From Thermoanaerobacterium butyriciformans (lineage in GTDB: Bacteria > Bacillota > Thermoanaerobacteria > Thermoanaerobacterales > Thermoanaerobacteraceae), in the NCBI RefSeq assembly GCF_017874545.1, contig NZ_JAGGLT010000026.1, positions 1-47,929 of the forward strand: a stretch of 47,929 nucleotides of DNA. The letters run 5' to 3'. The position numbers were made by a program, and so were the translations under genes. Positions 8,508-17,744 of this stretch are shown piece after piece. Position 1 is the first letter of the stretch. Each line of letters opens with the position of its first letter. The notes under the pieces are model-generated. The model saw only the letters and a list, made by a program, of their open reading frames with translations, did no database searches and was not told the DNA's origin.

Positions 8508-9206
8508 TTATTTGACTATCTGAAAAAATAATACTGTTATAAGTATACCAATAATTGATCCCACGATTACTTGAAATGTAGAATGTATATTCCCCTCTAC
8601 TCTACTCTGTGCTACCATAAATGCCATTATAAAACTTATAGTCGATAAAAGTATATTTTTAGATATAAACGTTGATGCAGTAGCAAGGCAAAAAGCAATT
8701 GCACTATGTCCGCTAGGTAAACCGCCTCGTAATGGTGTTCCCTTTCCAAAATAAGCTTTTAAAATTATTGTTACTATCATTACTACTATAAGTGTTATAA
8801 ATGTTACATGAGCAGGAGAATTCTTAAGCTTTGTAAGCAAAATATTCGTCCATGGGTTTAATCTGTTAAAAAAAAGCAAATACGCAACAAATATTGCATT
8901 TAAAGCAGATATTAATACTGCACCTGCAGCAATATCTTTAGCAATTTTGGCCAAAACATGGTACTCATCAGTTATTAAATCCACTATAGTTTCCACTGCT
9001 GTATTAATCATTTCGGCCATCAAAACAAGCGATATTGTAACAATTATGGCAATCATCTCAAGTTTACTAAAATTATAAAAGAGGCTCAAAATTAAAACTA
9101 ATATTGCTGCAGCAAAATGTATCTTCATATTTTTTTCAGTTTTAAATGTATATATTATTCCTTCTATAGCATAATTAAAGCTATCTATTAACTTTTTAAT
9201 CTTCAA
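8508..9206 (-). CDS. Undecaprenol/diacylglycerol kinase fused to a PAP2 phosphatase-like domain
   Basis: This 232-residue membrane protein joins a DgkA-type prokaryotic kinase (residues 1-110, signature EMINTAVETIVDLITDE near 65-81, three membrane helices) to a PAP2 domain (about 130-232) with PSGH at 164-167 and SRx5H at 201-208. In firmicutes the kinase half usually acts on undecaprenol and the PAP2 half would remove phosphate from a lipid phosphate, so one chain carries opposing activities. The usual acidic residue four places after the second histidine is Gln212, and the first PAP2 motif is not a clean KX6RP, so phosphatase activity is uncertain. It lies between ybeY and era. Confidence 0.85.
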   Translation of the reverse strand: MKIKKLIDSFNYAIEGIIYTFKTEKNMKIHFAAAILVLILSLFYNFSKLEMIAIIVTISLVLMAEMINTAVETIVDLITDEYHVLAKIAKDIAAGAVLISALNAIFVAYLLFFNRLNPWTNILLTKLKNSPAHVTFITLIVVMIVTIILKAYFGKGTPLRGGLPSGHSAIAFCLATASTFISKNILLSTISFIMAFMVAQSRVEGNIHSTFQVIVGSIIGILITVLFFQIVK

Positions 9207-9213
9207 AAATATA

Positions 9214-9702
9214 TCACCTTTCTATTTTTAAACGTCTCATAACTTCATCTTCTTTTTCTCTCATTGTCTTTCTATCTTCATCTGTCTCATGATCATACCC
9301 CATTAGATGAAACATACTGTGAGCTGTAAGATACGCTACCTCTCTAATGAAAGAATGCCCATACTCTTCCGCTTGTTGTTTCGCCTTCTCAAGTGAAATC
9401 ACTATGTCTCCAATTGGCTCAGGGCCTATTGCATCATATTCATCATTATTTTCTTCGTCAATATCGGAGTATATTTCTTCAAATTCAACCAGAGGAAACG
9501 ACAATACATCTGTTTCTCTATCGACATTTCTATAATATTTATTTAATTTGTGAATCTCTTCGTTGTCGACAAATGATACGCTTACCTCCACATCATCTAC
9601 AATGCCTTCAACTTCTAAAGCTGTTTTAATAACATCTTCTACAATTTTATCTAATCCATCAATATCAACTTTATCCTGCCTATTATCAATCAAAATATTC
9701 AT
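9214..9702 (-). CDS. ybeY: Endoribonuclease YbeY (rRNA maturation)
   Basis: YbeY is a zinc-dependent endoribonuclease for 16S rRNA 3' maturation and ribosome quality control. It has 162 residues with the diagnostic HSMFHLMGYDH motif; His128, His132 and His138 bind the metal. Its ATG overlaps the TGA of pgpH (ATGA), so the two are coupled. A short acidic insert (residues 74-92) lies between the strands. Confidence 0.95.
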   Translation of the reverse strand: MNILIDNRQDKVDIDGLDKIVEDVIKTALEVEGIVDDVEVSVSFVDNEEIHKLNKYYRNVDRETDVLSFPLVEFEEIYSDIDEENNDEYDAIGPEPIGDIVISLEKAKQQAEEYGHSFIREVAYLTAHSMFHLMGYDHETDEDRKTMREKEDEVMRRLKIER

Positions 9703-11759
9703 TGTAACACCTCTGCTTTATTATTTTCTATTTCAGGATACTCTATCCTATGATGATATATTCCGTTCAAAGAATTCAAAAAAGACTTAGATAAAACTTT
9801 AATATCTTTTAATGTTAAATTGCTTTCGTCTAATTGTCCATCTTTTAACCTGTCATCAATTATCTTGTTAACCATAGTTTCAATTTCGTCATCTGTCGGT
9901 TCACGAAGGGATCTTACTGATGCTTCAATAGAATCTGCCAACATTAAAATTGCAGATTCTTTCGTTTGCGGCTTAGGACCAGGATACCTAAAAGAGTCTT
10001 CTTCACATAAGTCATCAGCTTTTAATGCTTTGCTGTAAAAATACTTTACAAGGGATGTTCCATGATGTTCTCGTATTAAGTTGATAATATCCTCAGGTAA
10101 TTTATACTTTTTAGCCAGTTCTACACCATCTTTCACATGTGACGTAATCACCAATGTACTTAAATCTGGAGATATTTTATCATGAAGATTTTCATCAGTA
10201 AATTGATTTTCTTTGAAAAAATAAGGTCTTTTTACTTTCCCTATATCATGGTAATATGCACCTACTCTTGTTAAAAGACTGTTGGCACCAATCGCATCAG
10301 AACCAGCCTCTGCTAAATTAGCAACAATTATACTGTGATGATACGTACCAGGAGCATCCATCATCAATTTTTTCAATAAAGGATTGTTGGGATTTGAAAG
10401 TTCAAGTAATTTTAGAGGTGTTATTATATCAAATCCTGCTTCCCAAAATGGAAGCAATCCAATAGCAAGAATCACGCTGAAAGCACCACTAATAATTCCC
10501 CACAAGCTGTTTTCTAAAACAGATACAATATTATTACTATTTATCAAACCTACACCTAATATAGATAATGTATTAACAGCACTTACGTAGATACCTGCTT
10601 TGACGAAATCAATTCTTTGTTTAGAATTTACCATTTTTATGGCTCCAATGGTACCTCCAAATATGGACATGATAAAAAAGGCTTGATTAAAATTCAACAT
10701 CATTCCACCAATGATTGAAAAGAAAGTATTTAGCATTATAGCAATAAATGGGTCTAATATTACAGATACAGATAATGCTAACATTTCAGATGGTATCAAT
10801 AACGGATTTATATTTTTTAATGCAATAACAATAAAATAATATATAATTCCCAACAAGTAAAGTATTTGAATATATGCGTTCTTTTCTTTCACTTTTTTAT
10901 TAAGCCTATTTATATAGTATATAGTGATAAACAAAGACAACAATAATAGCATAATAATCCCAGAAAGCATAGCTATGTCTATCCCGCTGTTATTTTTTAA
11001 CAAGCCCAAAGCCTTTAAAACCCGAATTTGGTCACTCGTAACGACTTCCCCACTTACAATGATGTTTTGTCCTTTTTTGTAAACGACTGGCTCTACTTTT
11101 TCAGCAGCTTCTTTCCTGGCAAGTTCCGTCTCACTTGCATTATATATCATGTTAGGAGAAATCACCGATGATATTATAGTGTAAACTATCGGTTTCAAAT
11201 CCTGACTTAAATCCGAATTGTCAACAACACTCTTTACACTATTTAGTGCTCCAGATAAAGCGTCATCAGTTATCTGCCTCGACATTGTAGCCTTTTCAGT
11301 AGAGATCGCCAATGATTCAGCAGTGATTATAGTATTATCTTCCGCAGATAACAAAGCTTTAAGTGATTGTTCATCTAGTTTAATTGGAAGCGTTTCTTTT
11401 AATGTATTTAGCTTTTCATCAGGTTGTGCATTGGATTTTCTTATATTCCTTAATTTGTTAAAAAAGTCGGTTAGTTTCACATACGACTCTTGTGCAACAT
11501 TTTCATCATAATCATATTTTGGATTGACACTATTGATTGCTTCTTGAATCTTTTTCTGTGTTGCCAAATTATCAACAATATCTTTTGGCGCTTTAATATC
11601 TATCTGGGCAACATCTCCTGCTTTAATATCAAACTTTGGTGGAGCTATGGCTGTGTAGAACAAAAAAATTGTTACAACTAGGTATATCAATGTAATGTAT
11701 ATTAAATATGCCTTTTGACTTAACAGTATTTTTTTTATCGGCATGTCCTTAATTAACAT
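9699..11759 (-). CDS. pgpH: 7TM-HD family protein, cyclic-di-AMP phosphodiesterase PgpH
   Basis: PgpH-type proteins hydrolyse c-di-AMP to pApA, which matters for osmolyte control. Residues 1-686 comprise an N-terminal membrane helix, a large extracytoplasmic 7TMR-HD domain (about 40-260), seven membrane helices (about 270-460), and a cytoplasmic HD domain with YYHDIGK (His504-Asp505) and an upstream HH pair. I place the start at ATG 11759, ten bases after GGGAGG; the longer frame from 11777 would run through that ribosome site and overlap phoH. The neighbours phoH and ybeY are typical. Confidence 0.93.
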   Translation of the reverse strand: MLIKDMPIKKILLSQKAYLIYITLIYLVVTIFLFYTAIAPPKFDIKAGDVAQIDIKAPKDIVDNLATQKKIQEAINSVNPKYDYDENVAQESYVKLTDFFNKLRNIRKSNAQPDEKLNTLKETLPIKLDEQSLKALLSAEDNTIITAESLAISTEKATMSRQITDDALSGALNSVKSVVDNSDLSQDLKPIVYTIISSVISPNMIYNASETELARKEAAEKVEPVVYKKGQNIIVSGEVVTSDQIRVLKALGLLKNNSGIDIAMLSGIIMLLLLSLFITIYYINRLNKKVKEKNAYIQILYLLGIIYYFIVIALKNINPLLIPSEMLALSVSVILDPFIAIMLNTFFSIIGGMMLNFNQAFFIMSIFGGTIGAIKMVNSKQRIDFVKAGIYVSAVNTLSILGVGLINSNNIVSVLENSLWGIISGAFSVILAIGLLPFWEAGFDIITPLKLLELSNPNNPLLKKLMMDAPGTYHHSIIVANLAEAGSDAIGANSLLTRVGAYYHDIGKVKRPYFFKENQFTDENLHDKISPDLSTLVITSHVKDGVELAKKYKLPEDIINLIREHHGTSLVKYFYSKALKADDLCEEDSFRYPGPKPQTKESAILMLADSIEASVRSLREPTDDEIETMVNKIIDDRLKDGQLDESNLTLKDIKVLSKSFLNSLNGIYHHRIEYPEIENNKAEVLQ

Positions 11760-11764
11760 CCAAA

Positions 11765-12763
11765 TTAATCCTCCCACGAGCTTTTTTCTTCTGTGCTGCT
11801 GTCTCTTTCTTTAGACTTTTCATAAGATTCATATGCCTTCACTATTTTTGCGACTAGAGGATGTCTTATGACATCTTGTTCTTTTAGTAAAACAAATTCT
11901 ATGCCTTCTATTCCATTCAATATCTCTATAACATCTTTTAGTCCCGATCTTTTTCCCTTAGGCAGATCTACCTGAGTTATATCGCCAGTTATAACAGCCT
12001 TAGAACCAAAGCCAATTCTTGTAAGAAACATTTTCATCTGTTCGGGAGTGGTATTTTGTGCTTCATCAAGTATTATAAATGAATCATCTAAAGTCCGTCC
12101 CCTCATGTAAGCCAGTGGTGCAACTTCTATTAAGCCCTTCTCCATGTACTTTTGGAATGTTTCAGCTCCTAATATATCATACAGGGCATCGTACAATGGT
12201 CTTAAGTATGGATCAACTTTTTCTTGCAAATCACCAGGCAAAAATCCAAGCCGTTCTCCAGCTTCTACAGCAGGTCTAGTCAAAATTATACGCCCTATTT
12301 CTTTGTTCTTTAAAGATGTAACAGCCATAGCCATAGCCAGATATGTCTTACCTGTACCTGCTGGACCAATCCCGAAAACTATCTCATTATCCCTTATGGC
12401 ATTCACATATCTCTTTTGACCATATGTCTTACATCTAATCTGTTTACCTCTAGATGTTATGCAAACAATGTCAGATAATATTGATTTTAGCTTTTCTTCC
12501 TCTCCCATGTTAACTAGTCTCATAGCGTATAATACATTTTGAGCCGTTATTATCTCACCGCTATTAATAATGTCAATAAGTTCACTAAACACTTTTTCTG
12601 CACCATCAACGTTACTATCTTCACCACTAATTTTAATCATATCGTCGCGAACTACAATTTTTACATCCATTCCTTCTTCTATCAATTTTATATTTTCGTC
12701 AAATTTTCCAAAAAGATTTGCTGCTTGTTCTATATTATTAATATCAATTGTTACTTCTTTCAA
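11765..12763 (-). CDS. phoH: PhoH-like ATPase
   Basis: This is a cytoplasmic P-loop ATPase of the PhoH family, adjacent to ybeY in most bacteria and thought to act with it on RNA. It has 332 residues: an N-terminal KH-like region (about 1-70), Walker A GPAGTGKT at 133-140, and Walker B FIILDEAQN. The start is TTG, preceded by CGGAGG at proper spacing. The 5' end overlaps the 3' end of yqfD by 20 bases. Confidence 0.95.
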   Translation of the reverse strand: MKEVTIDINNIEQAANLFGKFDENIKLIEEGMDVKIVVRDDMIKISGEDSNVDGAEKVFSELIDIINSGEIITAQNVLYAMRLVNMGEEEKLKSILSDIVCITSRGKQIRCKTYGQKRYVNAIRDNEIVFGIGPAGTGKTYLAMAMAVTSLKNKEIGRIILTRPAVEAGERLGFLPGDLQEKVDPYLRPLYDALYDILGAETFQKYMEKGLIEVAPLAYMRGRTLDDSFIILDEAQNTTPEQMKMFLTRIGFGSKAVITGDITQVDLPKGKRSGLKDVIEILNGIEGIEFVLLKEQDVIRHPLVAKIVKAYESYEKSKERDSSTEEKSSWED

Positions 12764-13949
12764 TTTTTACCTCCGTATTATAATTGATATTCTCTTGAGT
12801 CCCTATATCCTCTATTACTTCTACTATAACGTCAGCCCGTAATACATTAGTATTTACCATAGTAATCTTTTCTTGCCTGCTTACTATTTTAGCATCTTTC
12901 CCAAAAGCCGGTTTTATATTCTCCAACGCTTTGTCAATTGCTAGTCTTTTTGCTTCATCTTTCGTCAGTCTCTTTTCAACCGGCACAGTCTCATAATACG
13001 TTTCACTTGTTATCTTTATAGGCGAATAGTTTGATGTTATTAATTTTACTTTTTTATCATAATTTTTAAAATCAATCTTACTGGGCGATAAAGTTAAATT
13101 ACTATTCCCCATTGATATTTTTGTTACAGTAATTTTTTTCCCGGTTCTTTCGTATTTTTGTTGTATTAAACTTACATCTGCATAACCTTCATACCAAGTC
13201 CTTGCCAATACTGTACCCATTGAATGCACAAATCGTGTATCAGTATTTGGTCTTTCAACTATACCTGATACTAATACATCTCCTGTTTTTACAGTATCGC
13301 CAACTTTTTTAACAGCATCTCCTTCTAATACTGCCATCTTATATATTATACCATCTTTTTTAGCTATTATATTACACGGTACGTTGTCATGTAAAATCGC
13401 TGGTGGTGTAGTTTTTTCTACAACTTTCACGATAGCTTTTGTTCCTTTAATATCGATTCCTATCCAAGATATATCTTTTTCATCGATTAAAAATTCTTGC
13501 TGTATCTTTGGTATATCAATAGCTGACTTAGAAATACCAGGCTTAAGACCTAATTTATCGAGTTCTGATATTATGGAACTTTCATCTACATTTTTCGGAT
13601 TTACAATCTCTACAGACCAAATAAACATTGAAAAAATATATGCCAGTATAATACATGACAATGCACCTATTACAAGCATTTTTCGTCTTCGCAAATATAA
13701 AATAATAAACGGAAGACCTCTTTTTTCGACAATATATACTCTGCACTTAGTTACTTTTGCATATGGCAACAACAACTTAAAACCTTTTAAACTAATCTTT
13801 GCAACTATAGTACTATGGTCTGTCCTTTTTACATCCCACACATATATGTTTTTCGATATAACAAGATTTAAAAATCTTTCAATTGATAAACCTTCAATTC
13901 TTATAATAGCATACCCGTATAAAAAATTCCACAATTTTATCGCTAGCAA
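12744..13949 (-). CDS. yqfD: Sporulation protein YqfD
   Basis: YqfD is a mother-cell sporulation membrane protein needed for efficient sporulation; its biochemical role is not known. It has 401 residues: an N-terminal cytoplasmic domain (LWNFLYGYAIIRIEG), a membrane helix near 95-115, and an extracytoplasmic region. I chose TTG at 13949 because AGAAGGAGG lies just upstream and the product then begins at the conserved LWNF segment; the frame continues 27 codons further without a ribosome site. It lies directly after yqfC and overlaps phoH. Confidence 0.9.
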   Translation of the reverse strand: MLAIKLWNFLYGYAIIRIEGLSIERFLNLVISKNIYVWDVKRTDHSTIVAKISLKGFKLLLPYAKVTKCRVYIVEKRGLPFIILYLRRRKMLVIGALSCIILAYIFSMFIWSVEIVNPKNVDESSIISELDKLGLKPGISKSAIDIPKIQQEFLIDEKDISWIGIDIKGTKAIVKVVEKTTPPAILHDNVPCNIIAKKDGIIYKMAVLEGDAVKKVGDTVKTGDVLVSGIVERPNTDTRFVHSMGTVLARTWYEGYADVSLIQQKYERTGKKITVTKISMGNSNLTLSPSKIDFKNYDKKVKLITSNYSPIKITSETYYETVPVEKRLTKDEAKRLAIDKALENIKPAFGKDAKIVSRQEKITMVNTNVLRADVIVEVIEDIGTQENINYNTEVKIERSNN

Positions 13950-14052
13950 ATAAATACCTCCTTCTGGGAAATTGAGATAACTCGTAATATTCACTAGAAT
14001 GGCTAAAAACACTGCATGATTTTTTAACATTTTTGTACAAAACTTTGCATCT

Positions 14053-14325
14053 CTATATAATTATTTCTATGCTGATTATCTTCCCAGTGATTACTAGGAT
14101 TTCTGTCATAACTGAATTTATAATCATGTTCTTGCCAGATATTCTAATCATTCCTATTGTTGAATTAATTCTTATTCTTTCTGGTATATACTCTATTATG
14201 CCTCTATGATTTTCAACTGTTATTTGCGTATTACCTATTACGGTTATCTTAGGAAGGTTCAGTAACACATCTTTCGGAAAGTCAACTAAATTTAAAATTC
14301 CTTCTTTTATTGTGTTTGACTTCAT
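14053..14325 (-). CDS. yqfC: Sporulation protein YqfC
   Basis: YqfC is a small (90-residue) conserved sporulation protein of unknown mechanism, always paired with yqfD. The sequence is mostly beta-strand, with the family pattern LPKITVIGNTQITVENHRG followed by YIPERIRI. The ATG is preceded by a strong GGGAGGGGG site. It is the first gene of the long operon ending in recO and DUF4342, so the downstream genes may receive sporulation transcription as well as vegetative transcription. Confidence 0.93.
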   Translation of the reverse strand: MKSNTIKEGILNLVDFPKDVLLNLPKITVIGNTQITVENHRGIIEYIPERIRINSTIGMIRISGKNMIINSVMTEILVITGKIISIEIII

Positions 14326-14346
14326 GGTAAAGCCCCCTCCCGTTAA

Positions 14347-14375
14347 ATTTTATGAATTATTAAGTAAAAACATTC
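14347..14375 (-). promoter_or_regulatory. Possible sigma-E-type promoter of yqfC
   Basis: The minus strand shows GAATGTT, a 14-bp spacer and CATAAAAT, close to the mother-cell sigma-E pattern (GHATATT-14-CATAnnnT). yqfC and yqfD are sigma-E genes in Bacillus. No good sigma-A promoter was seen in this gap, although distal housekeeping genes must be transcribed in vegetative cells. Confidence 0.35.
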
Positions 14376-14401
14376 TCTTTAGGATTTCAATATAAAAAAA
14401 T

Positions 14402-14432
14402 AAAAAAAGCATGGATCTTTGTATTCCATGCT
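14402..14432 (-). terminator. Second terminator after yqeY
   Basis: A perfect 8-bp stem, AGCATGGA with TCCATGCT, is followed on the minus strand by seven T's. It backs up the terminator at 14453-14490. Confidence 0.85.
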
Positions 14433-14452
14433 CTACATTATACATTTAGATT

Positions 14453-14490
14453 AAAAACAAAAAACTTGATACTTTAACGTACCAAGTTTT
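14453..14490 (-). terminator. First terminator after yqeY
   Basis: On the minus strand ACTTGGTAC pairs with GTATCAAGT (one G-U), preceded by A's and followed by TTTTTTGTTTTT. It begins right after the yqeY stop codon. Two terminators in tandem insulate yqfC from rpsU-yqeY. Confidence 0.8.
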
Positions 14491-14494
14491 TTTC

Positions 14495-14938
14495 TCACTG
14501 CAAATGCTGTGAAACTATAGTTTTAACTTTATTGCCATCAGCTTTGCCCTTTACAAGAGGCATTACTTTGCTCATAACTCTTCCTATATCGTTTTTATTT
14601 GAAGCACCAATCTCATCTATAACGCCTCTAACAATTTCATCAATCTCATCGTCAGACAACTGCTGAGGCATATATTCAAGCATTATTTCAATTTCACGGT
14701 TAGCTTTATCAACCAAATCCTGCCTTCCACCTTTTTCATATTCGGGCAGAACTTCTTTTCTTTGCTTTATTTCCCTTGAAATTACATTAATGACCCCATC
14801 ATCATCAAGTACTTTTCCAGTATCCTTTTCAACTTGCAATATTGAAGATCTAACCATACTTAATATATTTTTTCTGAATGTGTCTTTTGCTTTCATTGCA
14901 TCAACCATATCTTTGTATATCTGCTCTTTAAGGGCCAT
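14495..14938 (-). CDS. yqeY: GatB/YqeY domain protein
   Basis: This small helical protein (147 residues) resembles the C-terminal tRNA-binding domain of GatB; its exact role is unknown, but it is widely paired with rpsU. The family pattern is present: MALKEQIYKDMVDAMKAKD at the start, EIKQRKEVLPEYEKGGR in the middle, and GRVMSKVMPLVKGKADG near the end. ATG follows AAGGAAG, 12 bases after the rpsU stop. Confidence 0.93.
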   Translation of the reverse strand: MALKEQIYKDMVDAMKAKDTFRKNILSMVRSSILQVEKDTGKVLDDDGVINVISREIKQRKEVLPEYEKGGRQDLVDKANREIEIMLEYMPQQLSDDEIDEIVRGVIDEIGASNKNDIGRVMSKVMPLVKGKADGNKVKTIVSQHLQ

Positions 14939-14950
14939 AAATACACTTCC

Positions 14951-15136
14951 TTACTTGCCAAATTTGTACTTTCTTTTTCTAGCTGCTTCTGATTTCTTTT
15001 TGCGTTTTACACTTGGGCTCTCATAATGTTCCCTTTTTCTTAATTCAGAAAGCACGCCACTTCTCGAGCATTGACGTTTAAATCTTCTCAATGCATTATC
15101 AAGGGACTCATTTTCTCCAACTCGAACTTCTGACAC
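14951..15136 (-). CDS. rpsU: 30S ribosomal protein S21
   Basis: A basic 61-residue ribosomal protein with the S21 signature [20 protein letters not shown] and a lysine/arginine-rich tail. The start is GTG behind a repeated GGAGGGAGGGAG site. It is driven by a consensus promoter at 15217-15245 and cotranscribed with yqeY. Confidence 0.97.
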   Translation of the reverse strand: MSEVRVGENESLDNALRRFKRQCSRSGVLSELRKREHYESPSVKRKKKSEAARKRKYKFGK

Positions 15137-15216
15137 TATAATCTCCCTCCCTCCGGATAAATTGCCGAATGTAAACTGCGTATATTGCTACGATTATTAT
15201 TGGGATATCTTAATAT

Positions 15217-15245
15217 ATTATAATCCTAAAACCAATTTGTGTCAA
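15217..15245 (-). promoter_or_regulatory. Consensus sigma-A promoter of rpsU-yqeY
   Basis: The minus strand carries TTGACA, exactly 17 bases, then TATAAT, a full consensus. The -35 lies only a few bases beyond the stop codon of the HIT gene, which has no terminator, so upstream transcription may also enter. Confidence 0.92.
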
Positions 15246-15248
15246 TGT

Positions 15249-15593
15249 TTACCCTGGAGGCCATGTCATAAATCTTCCACCTAGAAGATGAAAATGTATA
15301 TGATGAACTGTTTGTCCACCATCATCGCCACAATTTGACACTATCCTGTATCCTTTTTTATCAATGCCATATTGACTGGCAAGCTTTTTAGCAACTAAAT
15401 AAACATGCCCTACCAAATCTTTGTTATCTTCATTAATCTCTAGCGGCGATTCTATGTGCTCTTTCGGCACTATAAGCAAGTGAACCGGCGCTTGTGGATT
15501 AATGTCAGGAAAGGCAACTACATATTCATCTTCGTAAACTATTTTTGAATCTATCTCTTTTTTTATGATTTTGCAAAATATACAATCACTCAT
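15249..15593 (-). CDS. HIT family protein (histidine triad nucleotide-binding, HinT-like)
   Basis: It is likely a purine nucleoside phosphoramidase/AMP-lysine hydrolase of the HinT branch. It has 114 residues, with SDCIFCKIIKKEI at the start and the histidine triad HHIHFHLLGG near the end. I use ATG 15593, eight bases after GGAGG, not the ORF start six codons upstream. It overlaps the end of mtaB by 8 bases and is the last gene of the hrcA operon. Confidence 0.95.
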   Translation of the reverse strand: MSDCIFCKIIKKEIDSKIVYEDEYVVAFPDINPQAPVHLLIVPKEHIESPLEINEDNKDLVGHVYLVAKKLASQYGIDKKGYRIVSNCGDDGGQTVHHIHFHLLGGRFMTWPPG

Positions 15594-16971
15594 TCTTTTC
15601 ACCTCCTTCAACTATTTTGCCAATTACAAAATCTCCTTTTGCTTCAATTAATTTAACCGGTAATATTTTGTTTTTGATTTTTAAATCTGATTTAACTGCA
15701 ACTCTTATATAATTGTCGGTAAGTCCTTCAACATATCCTTCAACATCTTTGACATTTTGCTCAAATAATACATTTAAAGCAGTACCAATAAACTTTTTGT
15801 AAAATTTTGTTTCATTTTCTTCAGAGAGTTTAATTAGCAATTTGCTTCTTTCTTCCTTAACCGAATTTTTAACTTGATCAGGATAGTTTGCCGCTTTTGT
15901 CCCTGCCCGTCTCGAATATTTAAAAACATGCATTTTGCTGAATTCTATCGCTTTTACAAAATTAAAGGTTTCGTTAAATTCTTCGTCAGTTTCACCAGGA
16001 AATCCTACCATAATATCAGTAGTTATTGCGACACCTTTAATATGTTTCCTTATCCTATCTATTATTTCCCTGTATTCACTTGTAGTATATTTTCGCCCCA
16101 TTCTCTTCAGCGTACTATCTGAGCCACTTTGAAGAGATACATGATAATGTCTGCAAAATTTTGGTAAAGATGCCACCTCTTTAATAAAATCTTCCGTTAA
16201 AAACGTCGGTTCTATAGAGCTCATTCGTATTCTTTCTATTCCATCAACTTCATGAATCATTTTTATTATATCAAGCAAATTTATATTTTCCAAGTCTTTT
16301 CCGTAAGATGCTACATGTATTCCCGTCAATATTACTTCTTTATATCCATTGTCACGTAATCTTTTTACTTCATCCAAAATATTATCAGGCTTTCTACTTC
16401 TTACAGGTCCTCTTGCATATGGTATAATGCAATAGGTGCAGAATTGATTGCATCCATCTTGGATTTTTAAATATGCTCTTGTATGTCCTTCTTGTGCTGA
16501 TATTTTTAGCTCTTCAAACTTTTTATTGTCAAATATATTTTCTACAGCGTTTATCTTTTCTCTATCACCGCTAACTTTTTCCACTAATTTGACGACTTCG
16601 CCTTTATTTTTTGTACCCAAAACGACATTAACTTCCGGTAAATCAAGAACCTCGTTTGATGCTACTTGAGAATAGCACCCTACTACAGCAATTATAGAAT
16701 CCGGATTTATTTTTTTTGCCTTTCTTATCTCCTGTCTTGATTTCATATCTCCCCTGCCGGTTACAGTACAAGTATTTATTATATAAACATCTGCATATTC
16801 ATTAAAGTTTACTACATCATAACCTAAATTTTTAAAAATCTCAACCATAGCTTCTGTCTCATACTGATTGACCTTACACCCTAAAGTAAAAAAGGATACG
16901 ATTTTTTTGCGGCCATATATATTATAAAACTCTTCATTATTGAGAGCTAAATTTGCTTTTGCCACTTTCAA
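15586..16971 (-). CDS. mtaB: tRNA t6A37 methylthiotransferase MtaB
   Basis: A radical-SAM enzyme that adds a methylthio group to t6A at position 37 of ANN-decoding tRNAs. It has 461 residues: an N-terminal UPF0004 domain with three cluster cysteines (LGCKVNQ, NTCTVT, VGCYSQ), the radical-SAM motif CNQFCTYC, and a C-terminal TRAM domain. The start is probably TTG, just after AGGAGG; GTG two codons later is an alternative. It follows rsmE by 29 bases. Confidence 0.95.
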   Translation of the reverse strand: MKVAKANLALNNEEFYNIYGRKKIVSFFTLGCKVNQYETEAMVEIFKNLGYDVVNFNEYADVYIINTCTVTGRGDMKSRQEIRKAKKINPDSIIAVVGCYSQVASNEVLDLPEVNVVLGTKNKGEVVKLVEKVSGDREKINAVENIFDNKKFEELKISAQEGHTRAYLKIQDGCNQFCTYCIIPYARGPVRSRKPDNILDEVKRLRDNGYKEVILTGIHVASYGKDLENINLLDIIKMIHEVDGIERIRMSSIEPTFLTEDFIKEVASLPKFCRHYHVSLQSGSDSTLKRMGRKYTTSEYREIIDRIRKHIKGVAITTDIMVGFPGETDEEFNETFNFVKAIEFSKMHVFKYSRRAGTKAANYPDQVKNSVKEERSKLLIKLSEENETKFYKKFIGTALNVLFEQNVKDVEGYVEGLTDNYIRVAVKSDLKIKNKILPVKLIEAKGDFVIGKIVEGGEKNE

Positions 16972-17000
16972 ATATTCCTCCTACTAAAAATAATACAATT

Positions 17001-17738
17001 CTATCCCAAATCTCCAAGTTCATATAAGATAATAGAACTAGTAACAATACCTGCAGTTTCTGTCCTCAAGATTCTCGGGCCTAATGTGACAGGTATTGCA
17101 CCATATTCTATGGCTGCCATTATTTCATTTTCAGAAAATCCTCCTTCAGGTCCTATAAATACACAAATATTTTTTGCGTCAAAATTTTTCTTTAAAACAT
17201 CTTTCAATCTCATATTAGTCTCTTTTTCGTAAGGTATTAAGCATAAGTCAAATTCATTCAGACTTTCTAATGCATCTTTAAAACCCACAGGCATTAAAAC
17301 ATCGGGCACTATGGATCTGCCCGATTGCTTCGATGCTTCCAGAGAAATTTTCTTCCACCTGCTGATTTTGTTGTATATATTTTTTTCTTTTATTTTTATT
17401 GTAGAAAATTCAGTCTCAACAGGTACAATCTTTTTGATGCCAATCTCAGTACATTTCTGAATAATCAAATCCATCTTATCAGACTTTGGAAGTCCTTGAT
17501 ACAATGTAATGTTAACCGGGCTTTCTACAACTTGATTATACTCTTCAATTATCTTTAATATAACAGAGGAATTCTCAATATCAATAACGGAAACAACGTA
17601 TTGATTCTTTCCATTGGAAATTATCAATTTCGTTCCAATCTTAAATCTTAAAACATTTATTATATGATGTGCATCGTCACCATTTATTCTTGCAATCCCA
17701 TCTTTTATATCTTCATTTTTTACAAAAAATTTTCTCAC
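17001..17738 (-). CDS. rsmE: 16S rRNA m3U1498 methyltransferase RsmE
   Basis: It methylates N3 of U1498 in 16S rRNA. It has 245 residues: an N-terminal PUA-like domain and a C-terminal SPOUT domain with the knot motif IGPEGGFSENE and LGPRILRTETA. The start is GTG, a few bases after the prmA stop codon, and its ribosome site lies in the end of prmA. Confidence 0.96.
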   Translation of the reverse strand: MRKFFVKNEDIKDGIARINGDDAHHIINVLRFKIGTKLIISNGKNQYVVSVIDIENSSVILKIIEEYNQVVESPVNITLYQGLPKSDKMDLIIQKCTEIGIKKIVPVETEFSTIKIKEKNIYNKISRWKKISLEASKQSGRSIVPDVLMPVGFKDALESLNEFDLCLIPYEKETNMRLKDVLKKNFDAKNICVFIGPEGGFSENEIMAAIEYGAIPVTLGPRILRTETAGIVTSSIILYELGDLG

Positions 17739-17744
17739 AGCAAA

